64,000 bases of DNA from NCBI RefSeq assembly GCF_932526225.1, contig NC_064040.1, forward strand, positions 8,892,865 through 8,956,864. Reading direction: 5' to 3'. Shown in pieces: positions 42,423 through 54,492 of this stretch. The stretch is from Nematostella vectensis. Lineage: Eukaryota; Cnidaria; Anthozoa; Actiniaria; Edwardsiidae. Below the pieces are notes generated by a model, which was not told where the DNA came from, made no database searches, and worked only from the letters and a program-made list of their open reading frames with translations. Positions within the stretch are counted from its first letter, which is position 1; every line of letters starts with the position of its first letter. The position numbers and the translations under genes are program-made.

Positions 42423-45400
42423 CTGATAAAGCAAAAACAGAAGTCAAATCATCAACCAATGCAAATTTACGTAACCAAATACATGGCTTATACAATGTAT
42501 TCTATTTTTCTTTGTTATCATCTCAATTAAAATCAAATAACACATCTATAAAATATGCTTCCACAGATACAAGGAGTGTCACATTTCTTTTTAGGAAAAA
42601 TTGTTGCCAAACCCAGAGATACGATATCCTTCCAAATATTCTAAAAAAGTCAACTTTGTTAACATACCTCCATTAAGTGCATCTGTGAAATGAGAGCGAC
42701 AATGACTAACTGGATCCATCCAATGTAGTTGAGCAACTGGACCCACATCTGTTAATAACAACACAACAGTATGAGCAACACTTTGCTCCTATTTCAAATA
42801 AGGTTGCACTTGAGAATCAATGTGTCGCAACCCGCAGTGCTTTATGGTAATGTATAAATGGCTGAATCCTGGTCTCTGAGTGCCATGTGAGTGTTTACAA
42901 GCACATAAAAAAGAATGTCACAACTTTCCAAACCTGTTTTTATTTACAATTATTTTCGTATTTTTTTATGACCATAAAGCACTAACAATACAACACAATC
43001 ATCCTTTTTATCAAGGTAGCATATTAACCAAATTAACAGTTTTCTAACATATGGCCCTCGTAAGCATTAAACACTGTCACTGGGGGAGGTCACTGCCAGA
43101 GGGTTTATTGCGTCCCCGAAGAAGAATGGAAACACGGAATGATAACTTCAACTCACTTGTGACATAAATTTGAATCAAGGCAGGAACCCAGAAAAAATCC
43201 CCAATTTGAGCCAGGATTCCAACCTGGGCCACAGTGGTGAGAGGCCAACACCCTAACACACTAGGCCACCCGTGCTTCCACAAACTGCAAGCAACTAAGC
43301 ACTGGATCTTAAGACACATGGATTTTTAGAGAGCAGCCTTATTTGAAAGTGGTGTATAGACGGATAGTGAAATATGACTAGTCTGGTGAACAAGAACATC
43401 GTAAGCACTTTCACATAGGGTGCCTACAAAACGAAGACCTAAAACCTAAAACCTGTGACCCCAAAAACGACCCCAAAAGCTATGACCCCCAAAATTTTGC
43501 CGTTATTATTTAGCCTAACTTGTTTCCCAAAATGGCTACACAGCGTGGAAGTTTCATGTGGAATCAGTGATCCATATGAGATAATAAGCTTATTCAATTT
43601 TTTTTTTAATTGGGAAAAAGGGAACTACTTGTGTTTCCAGGTGGTCGTTTCTTAAAACGCAGATAAACTCAGAAACCAGAATGTCACCTTAATTGCCCGC
43701 TAACTTTATATGGGAAATCGCTCCATGTTCTAGTTGTGTCGAGTTGTAGAAAGTTTTCATCACAGAGAAAAACATTCCATTGTCCGGTATAAAGTGGGCC
43801 AATCAAGGCTTATATCATTTTATCAGATTTCCTTCCAACCAATCAGGTTTCTGTCAAATACTTTGAAATTTAGCTGTCACAGTGCACCTAAAAATATAAA
43901 CAGCTTTGCGAAATTATTAAAAGTTTTTCTACAAAATGAGACTTTATTTACTTGTTCTTGTCTTTCATTCGAAAAATGTCGATGCCACAGCAATTGTTGG
44001 GGTGCAAGTTGTCTACAGACATCGACAAAACTAGGATTTCAATAACTATTTAGCCAATCTATTCATAAACTTTGGAAATTATAATTTACTTGTCGGGAAC
44101 CCGTATCGGCAAGCTACACAAAAGCTTTCGAAAACTTTTCTGGGGGCATTTTGCTAAATTACCGGTAATTGACGGGTCTGTTAGGTTACTGGGAGAGTTT
44201 TTGGGATAATTTTTCGGGCAAAGGAGCGTGTCTGAAAAATGGGCGCAACTACAATTTTTAATGGGACAAATAAATGACGATTAAAAATAGTTCATTGGCG
44301 CGCACACGAGAATATTTCCTCTATGAAAAGTACAAAAAAAATTCGCTGAATAACCTCATTAGGATAACTGATTCCATATTAAACTTTCGCGCTATGTAAC
44401 CATTTGGGAAACAAGGTAGACTAAATAATAACTGAAATTTTGGGGGGGTCGTAGCTTTAGGGGTCATAGCTTTTGGGGTCACAGGTTTTAGGTATTAGGT
44501 CTTTGTTTTGTAGACACCCCTTTAACATACCTTGCTGTCAAGGAATAATTAAAAAAGAGGAAAAATATATGATAAAAAAAAATTTGAAGTTGGTATATCA
44601 ATCTGGAATGAGTAACTAAACGATTAAATTCTATTTTTATGCCTTGACAGGAATCAAAAACATACATATACCCTGAAAAGCTATTTGCCATCAGTTCAAA
44701 CCATAAAACCCAATGCAAACAGCACCAACATTTGCCAGCACTGCAGAAGTCTCTTTCAACAGACAAAGACAAGACAAAAGAAGCAGATGCTTATAGACAT
44801 TATTTCAAACTTGATCATATCTTTTTTGCTAATTGTTATGGAGCTCCGTTTTTGGGATTGATAACACCAGGCATGTGCCTTTCATACCACTGATCCTTGC
44901 TTGCCACAAGCTAGTGAACACTTACCCAAAGTTTGTCAAATAGTACAGCCAGCAGAGTAAACTGCAGGGCAGCATCTGCACTTGAAAGCTTCCAGAACCA
45001 CATGACCAGCCAGGTACTACGATAGTCCAACACCTCCTCCTGCATAAACTACTCCACACAAAGAAAACACCATCATTACGTTGTCCACACTAACACAGAT
45101 TCAAACATATCCGGATTTGCAACGCATCATTTGATTCGCGTCCACCTACTATCTTTGCCTGGACCAGCCGTCCACACTAACATGGATAAGTATGCATATA
45201 TGCATAAGTTCTAAGCAGCATAACCGCCTGCAATATGATACCATCTGTTTTTTTATACAGATTTAACCAAACTATGAACCAAAGTTTATCAAAATGATCC
45301 TGAATCGCTGGATGCCACCTTCATGTTATTGTGGAGGGAAGGCCTAAACATATAAAAAAAGTATACAGATTCAATCGGAAACATGTTAGTGTAGACAGCC

Positions 45401-47416
45401 CCTGAAGCAAGCTGTGTAAGGCCAAATAAAAAAAGATGTTTATCATCCATGCTTGCATCTTTTTCGAGGCTGCATCAATATACTTTTTTATTTAGTTATT
45501 TCTGCTGCTTTTTTGATTGTAGGTTCCTCAGAAGTTCAAGTTTCATTTGTTAGCAGTGCCTGGGCACTGAAATAAAGGCAGATGTTCTCGTTTCAATGCT
45601 TTTCTTATGATTATTTTCACATGTTCGCAACATTGCGGAAATTTCCTTTGTGAATCATACGAATCCTTGATAGACCAAGAAGAAAAAATAAATAATAAAT
45701 AAAAAGGGTGCATGCCCACTCACATATTAAGGTATATTTTGCTGAGCCTCAAGAGCAGTTATTTCTTGCAATAAAAACATCAATCAAAGAAAAGCATTAC
45801 ATGAACTTTTGTGTTTTAAATTACAAGGATCATCTTTATCAAATATATAGCAAAGTATCTCCATATGATAAATAACACATTTATCATTTTTTATGATTGC
45901 TTTTACTTTTTCCTGCTCCTAAGCAGTGATAAAACATAGCATTAGCCTGATTTTCATATCTACATCTTGTGAGAGCAGACATAAAGTGGTATATCAATAA
46001 AAATAGGATGTCAGGAGCAATGAATAATAAAACAATTACTTACATAGGAATACAGAAGTAAGATAGTGGATTTTTAATTTTAATATTTCTTTCATTTTTA
46101 AATTCATCGGGAGGGAAATAGAAAATACAATTTTATTTTATGACATATTTTATTTGACACCATGCAGCTGGCTACAAGGGGCTAATTGCTCTCCCCTTTA
46201 GAAAATATATAGTTCTTTTCCACCAGCCAATTAAATTGGTGCCTTTTATTAGCTGTCAAAATTGCAGTAAAACAATCAGAAAATCCTCAGCACTGAAATT
46301 CAAATTTCTAGGGGAATCAACTATTAATATATCAAAGTTATTCTTCAACCTCATAAGCAAGTTTCAAATTTTTGTCATTAGCAGGCAGCTTTTATGCTAA
46401 ATATAAAAAAATGGGATTGTAAAACAGGATTATATTTCATTTTAAACCAGGATTAAAGACAGCTCTAGCTCTACCGTATTATTTGAAATCTATAATCTCT
46501 ATAAAATAACATCAAAAGATTATTTGAGAAAAATTGTGTTTAGAGAAAAGGCGTGAAAAAACGTATCAGTAACAGTGTAGGGGGAGGATATTTGGGGGGG
46601 GTATGACTTGTTATCATGTTGAGCAATCATGTTACTCACCTGGGGTATTTGGGGGTTTCGTCTCTCTAGAAGATCGTGATAATTGCGTAAAAAATAATCC
46701 CACAATGCGCTTCTCAGCACTATCTGTAGGGTCACAAGAAACATTTTCACCATCACAGTTCTACGACTAAGGTGAACAAACTTGTCCACTTCGCCCTCTC
46801 CATACATCAAACTTGACTTTCGGCCAAGTTCTTGGTCGCCGTATATGCGCGTTTTCACACGTTTGAGCGGCGGATAACGAGATAGGAATAACGCACAAGA
46901 CAATGCTAGTAAAATCCCTCCGCAAAAATCCGTAAAGGCGTCTACGAGGTATCCTATAGAACCAAACCCTGAAGCATAGGAGTTCCGTTTGTTTGCTTGC
47001 GCTCTGTATACGACGCCATCCAGGATGTCCAACTGGTAGCGAAGTTCATATAATGCCACTCCAAAACGTCGCATGCCAAGCTGGCCCGAAGTCATACACT
47101 TAGCGGCGACGATAGCGCAGAATAAATGCGTTCCACTGATCAGGTTAGGGGTGACACCGGGGATGTTCGAGATTCCGAGTTTGTCTTCAGCGAGTTCCAT
47201 GAGAGGAAGGTTGATGTAATGGCTCGTGTGGTCTTGCATTCGTAGTTTGATGGATTTCACAGGGAACATCATCTCTTGTGCAGTGGTCGCATTGTACAAC
47301 GACCCATGTTCGGCTATTTCGCCGAAAAAACTCAAGTCCATCCAAACGAAGAACGTAAATAGGGCAAAAATAAAGTAAAAACTGCAACTCTCCTCGCAGC
47401 CTTTCATTTCGTTCAT
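42396..47416 (-). CDS. CDP-alcohol phosphotransferase, ceramide phosphoethanolamine synthase-like (copy A)
   Basis: Four exons (minus): 47416-46640, 45039-44926, 42748-42668 and 42422-42396. All are phase 0, giving 332 residues. Exon 1 (259 residues) has an N-terminal signal-anchor-like helix (SFYFIFALFTFFVWMDLSFF), a lumenal-type segment, and the catalytic motif LDILDGVVYRA ... GYLVDAFTD. This is D-x2-D-G-x2-Y-R-x16-G-x3-D-x3-D, the CAPT motif with A replaced by Y as in insect CPES. Exons 2-4 add more membrane helices and end VREYLLGV. Expected reaction by homology: transfer of phosphoethanolamine from CDP-ethanolamine to ceramide in the Golgi. Whether it makes CPE or a phosphonolipid in this animal is open. 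The start is the ATG at 47414-47416; a second ATG three codons later is equally possible. Its tandem paralogue is at 49920-54492. Confidence 0.85.
42668..42748 (-). CDS. CPES-like copy A, exon 3
   Basis: Acceptor TTATTAACAG, donor ATGGAG|GTATGT, 27 codons forming a membrane helix (WVQLLNYIGWIQLVIVALIS). It is the counterpart of 50039-50119. Confidence 0.88.
43080..43275 (-). mobile_element. tRNA(Glu)-derived SINE
   Basis: On the minus strand from 43275: GCACGGGTGGCCTAGTGTGT begins a tRNA-like head with an A-box-like TGGCCTAGTG, an anticodon-loop region CCTCTCACC (CTC, as in tRNA-Glu) and a B-box GGTTGGAATCC (43214-43224). The body of about 130 bp continues to about 43080. It lacks a foldable acceptor stem, so it is a SINE, not a working tRNA. 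It lies in the region downstream of MULE-like element 43418-44520, inside a CPES-A intron. Confidence 0.75.
43418..44520. mobile_element. Mutator-like (MULE) non-autonomous element with long TIRs
   Basis: Left end GGGTGCCTACAAAACGAAGACC and right end (reverse complement) GGGGTGTCTACAAAACAAAGAC continue as imperfect inverted repeats for about 160 bp, both with repeated ACCCCAAAAGCTATGACCCC-type blocks. Flanks TTTCACATA (43409-43417) and TTTAACATA (44521-44529) look like a 9-bp target duplication with one mismatch. Long TIRs starting with G and a 9-bp duplication fit Mutator-like elements. The 1.1-kb interior shows no transposase. Inserted in the intron between CPES-A exons 2 and 3. Confidence 0.75.
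44926..45039 (-). CDS. CPES-like copy A, exon 2
   Basis: Acceptor TTTATGCAG, donor CTTTGG|GTAAGT, 38 codons: EEVLDYRSTWLVMWFWKLSS and AALQFTLLAVLFDKLW. It is the clear counterpart of 50742-50861 in copy B. Confidence 0.9.
45080..45400. mobile_element. Probable MITE in a CPES-A intron
   Basis: Left end GTTGTCCACACTAACACAGATTC and right end, read in reverse, GGCTGTCTACACTAACATG share an inverted terminal motif TGTCYACACTAACA; an internal copy (CCGTCCACACTAACATGG) lies at 45169. About 320 bp, no coding capacity; boundaries approximate. Confidence 0.5.
45401..46639 (-). other. CPES-A intron 1 remainder
   Basis: AT-rich intron sequence; no further exon or element recognised. Confidence 0.6.
46640..47416 (-). 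CDS. CPES-like copy A, catalytic exon
   Basis: First coding exon. Donor CCCCAG|GTGAGT at 46640, phase 0. All four catalytic-motif aspartates and the glycines are present, so the copy looks active. Confidence 0.9.
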
Positions 47417-49510
47417 CGACAATTTCGCAAAGTAAACAAAAGAAGAAGCAGCCGTTAACGCTCAAAACAAAAAAATAATCGTGAATGTATACCTCATTAT
47501 TTCGGTAGAGCGGTGAGCTATTGGTTAGATCTCGTCACTTGAACCATAACGGTAAAAAAAAGGGAAAATGCGAACTGAAAAAATATCGTGTCTTTGTGGG
47601 TATTGACCGGGTCATAATGGCGGAAAGCGCAAACCCCTCGGGAAACACGTGATGTGGCGGAAAAATACAATACTCAGCAAACGTGACAACAAATAGCGTG
47701 ACGGAAAATGAAATGGACAGTCAATTTGGCCGTGATAGAATTACAAGACGCTAGCCAAAACAACAAGGACAATCACTGCGTTTGAAGTCAGCGAAAAATC
47801 ATTTAGAACTGCTTTCTAGCTCGGCGAATGATCGGTAAGTGTTATCAAAAAGGTATATAGGTGTTCTTAAATAGGTTATTCTTGATACAGATAGAAACCA
47901 AAATACAAGTGCTTCCTATTCGGTTTTACAACCTGGTAGGTTTTACTAAAGTTGATAGATTGAGGGATAGAAAAATCACAACCAAATTTTCATCGAGCGT
48001 TTCCTAATAGGGTCTCGTATAAATCTAAGATATGGCAGACTGGTAGATTATCTGGAAAGAACAACACAGCTTGGTATTAACAACAACATAGGTACCATAG
48101 CAGATGGCTCAAACTTTCAGAGATATGTAAGGCATAGTTCTTTCGATGTACCGTTTCAAGTAGGAAATGTAGCAAATGAACAAAGTCAAATGTTTTGTCT
48201 TCATTTCCAAGAATGAATAGAGATAATTAAAATATGAATATTAAACTTGAAGTGGTGAATTCTTACTTGCCAAGGTAATGAAGTAGAAGTTGACCTATGT
48301 GCCAAAGTAAATAATGAGTTTTAGGAATATGAATAATCAGGCAATATATCTCTCTCGTAGCTCTAATAGCGAAAACAGATTAGGAAAATTTAGACTCAGG
48401 AATAATTGCTAAAGAAAACCTGTTTCAATTTACTTTCAAATGGTGAGCAATCTTTTATATCAGTAATATCATCGGACAAAAGACATAGTTGTTTTAATGT
48501 AAACTTTTGGGTCATATTTTACACATAAAAAATTTTAGAAGTTCTTCATTGAATTACTGTATCGAAGTCAATAAACCAGCAGTATAATTTAGGGCATTCT
48601 TTCACAATATACAATGAAACCTATCGACACAAACCTCCTGTTAGCAAGGAGAAATGATTCTAATAAAAAGTTTCTCTTTATACCTCTTTTCTTTGTTAGG
48701 GCTTACTAACAGAAATTTCTACCTGGTAACTATTTGATTGGCAGAATCACACATAGCCGGCAAGCATACATCAATACCTTTTCTATGAGAAACTCACTAC
48801 AACAAATAGCTCAGAAGACTGCACTCCCTCCCCCCCCCCCCCCCAAAAAAAAAAAAAGAAAAAAGGAATAAAAAACAGTTTTTGAGTAAGGTGCCAAAAA
48901 CAAATCTTGTCTTCAGAGAAAATGATTGAATACTAAATGCAAATTGAAATTCCATCTGCAAATGTCAATCATGAAAAGGGTTTCTATCTCATCTACAGAA
49001 CATTCCATAGAAGAGCAATTTGATATTTGTATGTTTACTTTGGCTACTTCCGTTGTTTGGGTGTCAAAGACTTTTGATTGAAAAACAATCTTCCATAAAG
49101 CACAAGTTTGTTTTAGTACTGAACCTATTTCTACAATCATCCTTTGAATCCTTTGAAGTGAGGCAATAGTTCTACATGTAGTTTATAGGTATATGTCTAC
49201 CAAATAGTTCAAATTTGCACATATTTGTTTTCAATCATTTAAAACTAATTTGTTGTATTTTAGCATACTTCAATTTCTCAGTAGTGCTTCTCTAAAGGTA
49301 ATGAGGTCCTATAACAATCTATTTTTTTACACTTCTATCTAATTATAAAGAAAAGAGAAATTAAAAATTAACCTTTTTCATAATCTCATATGGTTTTATT
49401 AATTTTTCAACCCATAACTTTATATTTCCAGAAGTCTCTTGATGCTAACTGTATGATTCTTATTTTCAAACAATTTTTAAAATAGGTATGAAGTAAAACA
49501 CAACATATAA
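47417..49510. other. Intergenic between the two CPES-like genes
   Basis: It holds the promoter side of copy A (about 47420-47850, including CACGTGATG near 47646) and the 3' flank of copy B. A poly-C/poly-A tract lies at about 48825-48855. No supported gene. Confidence 0.5.
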
Positions 49511-49650
49511 GGCTAAGTTCAAACGTTGTATTATCCATGAGCCGTATTCAATGCAAATGCATGGAAATGAAGATAAAACAATTGACTTGATTCATTTGCA
49601 TGCATTTACATTTGCTCATGGATAACACATCACGACGTATAAACTTAGCC
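49511..49650. mobile_element. Short palindromic MITE
   Basis: GGCTAAGTTCAAACGTTGTA ... TTATCCATGAGC on the left is mirrored on the right by GCTCATGGATAA ... CGACGTATAAACTTAGCC, with ATGCATTTGCAT-like arms in the centre. About 140 bp, nearly a full palindrome; no coding content. Confidence 0.7.
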
Positions 49651-49919
49651 AAAGAAACCCAATCGATAATTAAATGTCAATAAATCCAATTTTTACTTTC
49701 TATACAATGATATGGTATGTTTTCCCCCAGTACAGGAATATTTACAGTTTTGCCTTTCTATGTAGACACATACCTTTTGTGAAAATATCTACAACTGTTC
49801 TCTGTCACATGATTACTCGCATTACACAGATAGGGAACAATGTTCTACTTTATTTTTCTATGGATGACCACCTTTTCTTAAAAATCCTTGCTCCCATAGT
49901 AATGTTCTTCAAAGCAATA

Positions 49920-49946
49920 CTATGCACCAAGTAGGTATGCTCTCAC
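49920..49946 (-). CDS. CPES-like copy B, 8-residue terminal exon
   Basis: Acceptor CTGTATTAG, VRAYLLGA then TAG. Supported by the copy A counterpart. Confidence 0.85.
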   Translation of the reverse strand: MRAYLLGA

Positions 49947-52900
49947 CTAATACAGACATTGAAAATGCATTAAATTATGGGTAAATGTTGATCTGCAAGG
50001 CACAGATCCTCTACAGACGGACAGACAGACAGACTTACCTCAATCAAATGCAGCTGTGAAATAATCAGCAGCACAGCAAGTTGCACCCAGCCAACATAGA
50101 ACACAAGCTGTATCCATTGCTGTAATAGAAGAATGAGCAAGCTATAGCAAATCTGTGCTGCACATGACAAAATTATTATTTAGCCTCGAAAAGGGAAGGT
50201 TTATCGCAAAGGGGGCTTTTAAAGGTTTCAAAATCTGATTTCCCCCATTTTTTATTCTTGGTTAGTATATCACTAAAAGTCTTAATGAATGTAAAAGGCC
50301 CAAATAGTCGTGATTGTAAACGAGAATAATAAATACAATACACCTAAAACTGGTATTTGACAGGAAGTTTGATTTGTATTAGAGTTTCCATCGGGCTGGA
50401 AGACACCTTAGTTTTTCTAGGAGACTAAGGGATAGCACTTGAGAGTATTTCTTTACTTAAGGGAAAGGTGAGCATACATCATGTAGAGGGAGTTCTCTTG
50501 GGGCCCTTGGAGGAGGGATTTAATTAAGGTAAGCATGTGAGGAATGTCTGATAAATAAAGATATAGACAATAATACTATATAGTATAATAATATTATAAA
50601 CAAATTCATTGTGGACAAGTTAAGTCAATTATAGGATTCTCTTTTTTGCCCCATTAATTAAAAGGCATCTACTATATGTATAATACTTTAGAAGTGCCCA
50701 TGGAGAAAACTCTGAATAACTTTCATACTTATGGTACATACCCATAGCTTGTCAAACAGTATGGCAAGTAATGTGAACTGGAAAAATGCATCCGCACTAG
50801 AGAACTTCCACAACCACATAACCAGCCATGTGCTTCTATAATTAAGGACCTCTGTTTGTAGCTCCTATAATAAGACCATTAAATTAATTACAGTTAAAAT
50901 AAAAGAAGTTTATAGCCTTCACATCTGTTGAAAGTAGGTTAAGTGAGGTGCTATACACAGACTGCACCTACTGTATTTTATAAATGGAATAAGATTGGGG
51001 GTATTTTGACCTTACTCTAATGACAGCCTTTAAACAAAGAAGTACAGTACAATAATAGATTATTAAATGTGAAAACAAATTTTCTTCTAGTTTGAGCGCA
51101 AACCTATTTGTAACAATTATGCCAAAACACTTTTTCTAATTTTCAGAGGACAGATCTATTTAATTCTCTCTACATTTATAAAAATGGACAACAAAATAGG
51201 TTTTCTCATGAAATTCTGCAATATTGAGCTATATGAAGACCAATGTTAAGCACTCTGTGTTGTAGATCAAGATGTCAATCAAAACCGAAGGTACAGTAGA
51301 TGTATGTACACAGTGAATATGCTTGGCTTATGCTGTCTTTTAACTTGAGCTTCAACCTAGGTTTGTGGTTAACTGAAACCTGGTTAGGAGAAATGTGTTT
51401 ACTCTTGAAAACCTAACCTCTGTTGATCATTTAGCTGGAACAGCACCAGTGTAATCAATATGAATTCTGAGGTCAAACTGCTACTGCAGATATAATTACT
51501 TTTCTGGGATGCCTCCTGGAATGGTTGAGCCAAACCGAACCTTGGTTGCAGATCCTTCATAAATTGCTGGCACACAAGTGGCTATTTGGAGCGTGCTCAC
51601 ACACCCCTCAAATCTAACCTAGGTTGGGTAGTTACTCAACCTATTTGGACACCCAAGTGGAAACACAGCTTTAAGAGTCAGTTTGAGTAACACATTAAAT
51701 GATTTACAATTAACTTTTGAGTAAGAGCACTTGTCACTCACACCATTGTTGTTGTTTAAGAAAGAAAGAAGAAAAAGAAATTGGAGTAGCAAATCACTCT
51801 CATCGTAGCTAGATGCTGATTACAAGAGTGCAGATTCAGACATGGTCGAGTTGAAGGCATAGAAAGGCGCCTCAGGCAGCTGCCATACAACTCATGTCTG
51901 ACCACAGATCACAAGTTTGAAATTGTTGGTTTTGTGGAGGGAGGAAAAACCGGAGAAAAACCCTTGGAAGAAAGGCGATGTTTACTCTGTCCATGTTGAG
52001 ATTGACACAACGTCTGTTTGTTTTAAAAAAGCAAAAATTTAGGGATGCCTTTAGTGCTGGGACAAATAGAATAGGAGTGTCGGCCTTGAATCATCTACTG
52101 TATCTTAACGCAACATCTATTTGGGTACAAAGTCTAAATGAAGAACTAAGGTAGTAAACATGAAATTGCTCAAATAAGCATCTTTTTCGAATATGTGCCC
52201 TGCCTAAGAGTAAAAAATACTAATAAGCGCCTCCTCCAAACAAGTGTCTCGCCTAAGATGTAGAATCTAAATAAGCGCCTTCTGCAACAAGTGCCACACC
52301 AAATCATGTTACACATAAAACTTTGACGATGAGGGGGCTGTATGGTAGAAGAATGGCACATCATAAAAATTCACTTTTTAACTAGAGATAAATGGAAATT
52401 TATTTATGGCAAGAGCTAAAACTGTTGAACCCTTAAAATCTGTGGTTAATAACATGACAACTGTCCAACATGGATATAATTTGAGATCAGGAAATGAGAA
52501 AATAATAGGACCGCAAGCTAAAACTTGTAGGTTTAGAGATTTTGTGACTGTGCGCTATTGTTAGTTAGTTTCTGTGTGACGACCTCTCACTTGTAATTCA
52601 GCCATGATAGCTGCAATGGTGTAGAAATAAACATATATATTATTATATTATTATTATAAATTAGCACCACCAGAGAAAGGAAAAATTAAATCATCTCTGC
52701 TGTGCTTATTTGAACAATTATGGTATACAACCATGCTTATATGTAATCTGAAACAACTTAGGACAGAAAAATGTGTCCTTTTTTTTTGGTGAATAGTAAG
52801 TGATTAAAATTAAATACATTATGCCCTAATAACATCTGCATCTCCTGTCTACATTCCAAGATGCAAAGTTCAGAACGGGAGATGTTTTTATCATCTAAGC

Positions 52901-54492
52901 TCTGACTCATCAAATAATCTTAGCAAGCATTTTCTTTTAATCCTGGTAAGCTAGTGCCAGTATATGAATATTTTTTCATAAGTTACTGTTTACATTAGGA
53001 TTATAAATTTGATTTTCAAACTTAAAGATTGAGTTTAGAACGGACAGAATAGATAACCAATGCCATCTTGCGTAAAAGCCCTATGAAATCTGCCTTTTAC
53101 ATTAGGCCTAGAATGATGACGTTTTGTACAAATAACTGCTCTTCAAAGTACACAAACTTGACAAACAAATCGTTCAACTTTCTAGGTCGAATGAATGCAT
53201 TGACCCATATCATAGTTTTGATAGGATACAATAAATATAACCCATTCCCATCTTATAATTATTTCCTTAAATCCAGCCATTATCCAAGATTAAATGGGGA
53301 TTTGTAACAGTTTTGACGAGGAAGTTTAATATGTTTCACCAAACCAGGGAGCAGATAAACCTGACAAGAGTTAAACCGGAACTTTGAACACCCCTATCAC
53401 TGAAATTTCTATTTACTTTAAAATTACTCAGACCCTCTAGAAAAGGAGAGAACAGAGGGTTATACGGGCGTAAAATTACCCTAAAATTGCAGTGTTATTC
53501 TGTTTTTGTGCTCAAAAGGTCATTTCAGTTTCGCAATTGTTACATTGTTATTCTAAACCAGTCCTGGGACACTCAAAAAAGAAGTATTTATGAAATACGA
53601 GAGGAGTAGATAAGTGATGAGCGAACTTTCGCTTTGTTTATGGAATTTTAGATAAGATCACGACAGAGACAAAGTATGCGAGCGTTTTCAAATGTTGAAC
53701 TTTAGAATAAACCTTATTACCTACCGTAGAAATGCTAACACTCGGTTTCTCTAGGAGTTCGTGGTAAGATTTGATGAAGTAATCCCAGATCCCGCTTCTT
53801 GCTACTGCTTGCACGGTTGCTAATAATACTTTCACGGTTATAGCTCTCCTATCGAAGTGAACATGAGCGAAAGCGGGTCGCTCGTCTAGTACTTTTTCTG
53901 CTAGCAGTTTTCGGCTTGATTCTACGTCTCGGCTATGGATCCGGACCCTTTTAAGAGGAGGATAGCGTTGTAGAAATACGCCGATTCCAAATGCAAGAAG
54001 TAATCCCCCGCCAAAGTCCATAGCCGCGTCTACAAGATATCCCCAAGATCCCCATCCAGAAACGTAGGTTTTCTGATGTGCTTGCGCTCTATAAACCACC
54101 CCATCTAACAAATCAAGTTGATTTCTAAACTCGTAGATGCAGCAACCGATCCTTCGTATAGCCAGGTTCCCAGAAATCAGGAATTTGATAGAAATACAGG
54201 CGCAGATAAAATGCGAGAAGCTTATCACATTTGGTGTGACGCCAGGAATAGAAGAAATCCCGAGGTTTTCGTTCGCTAACTTCATCAAAGGCAAATTAAT
54301 ATAATGGTCTATATGTTCTGTCATTCGGAGCTTGACTGTCTTTTCCGGAAACATGAGTTTCGAGGCAGTGGTGGCGTTGTAGTTTGAGCCATATTCCGCC
54401 AATTCGTCGAAGAAACTCAAATCCATCCACAAGACAAACGTCAGAAGCACAAAGATAAAGTAAAACCCAAAGCTTTCCTCGCATCCCGCCAT
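49920..54492 (-). CDS. CDP-alcohol phosphotransferase, ceramide phosphoethanolamine synthase-like (copy B)
   Basis: Four exons (minus): 54492-53725, 50861-50742, 50119-50039 and 49946-49920. All are phase 0, giving 331 residues. It starts at the ATG at 54490-54492 (MAGCEESFGFYFIFVLLTF); the upstream open codons have only a TTG. The catalytic motif reads LDLLDGVVYRA ... GYLVDAAMD, which is D-x2-D-G-x2-Y-R-x15-G-x3-D-x3-D, complete. It aligns with copy A along its whole length and has the same four-exon structure and the same 8-residue last exon (VRAYLLGA). The two genes are head-to-tail tandem duplicates. Function by homology as for copy A; divergence between the two suggests an old duplication with both copies kept. 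Confidence 0.86.
50039..50119 (-). CDS. CPES-like copy B, exon 3
   Basis: Acceptor CTATTACAG, donor ATTGAG|GTAAGT, 27 codons (QWIQLVFYVGWVQLAVLLII and on), a membrane helix. Confidence 0.88.
50742..50861 (-). CDS. CPES-like copy B, exon 2
   Basis: Acceptor TTATAGGAG, donor CTATGG|GTATGT, 40 codons (two more than copy A): TEVLNYRSTWLVMWLWKFSS and FFQFTLLAILFDKLW. Confidence 0.88.
50862..53724 (-). other. CPES-B intron 1
   Basis: 2.9-kb AT-rich intron. No exon, RNA gene or clear transposon recognised. Confidence 0.6.
53725..54492 (-). CDS. CPES-like copy B, catalytic exon
   Basis: 256 codons, donor TCTACG|GTAGGT at 53725. Signal-anchor helix, then the CAPT motif; intact. Confidence 0.9.

Noticed and set aside
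43201-43275. Functional tRNA-Glu gene
   Set aside because: Acceptor-stem pairing and A-box are degraded and the sequence continues into a SINE body.
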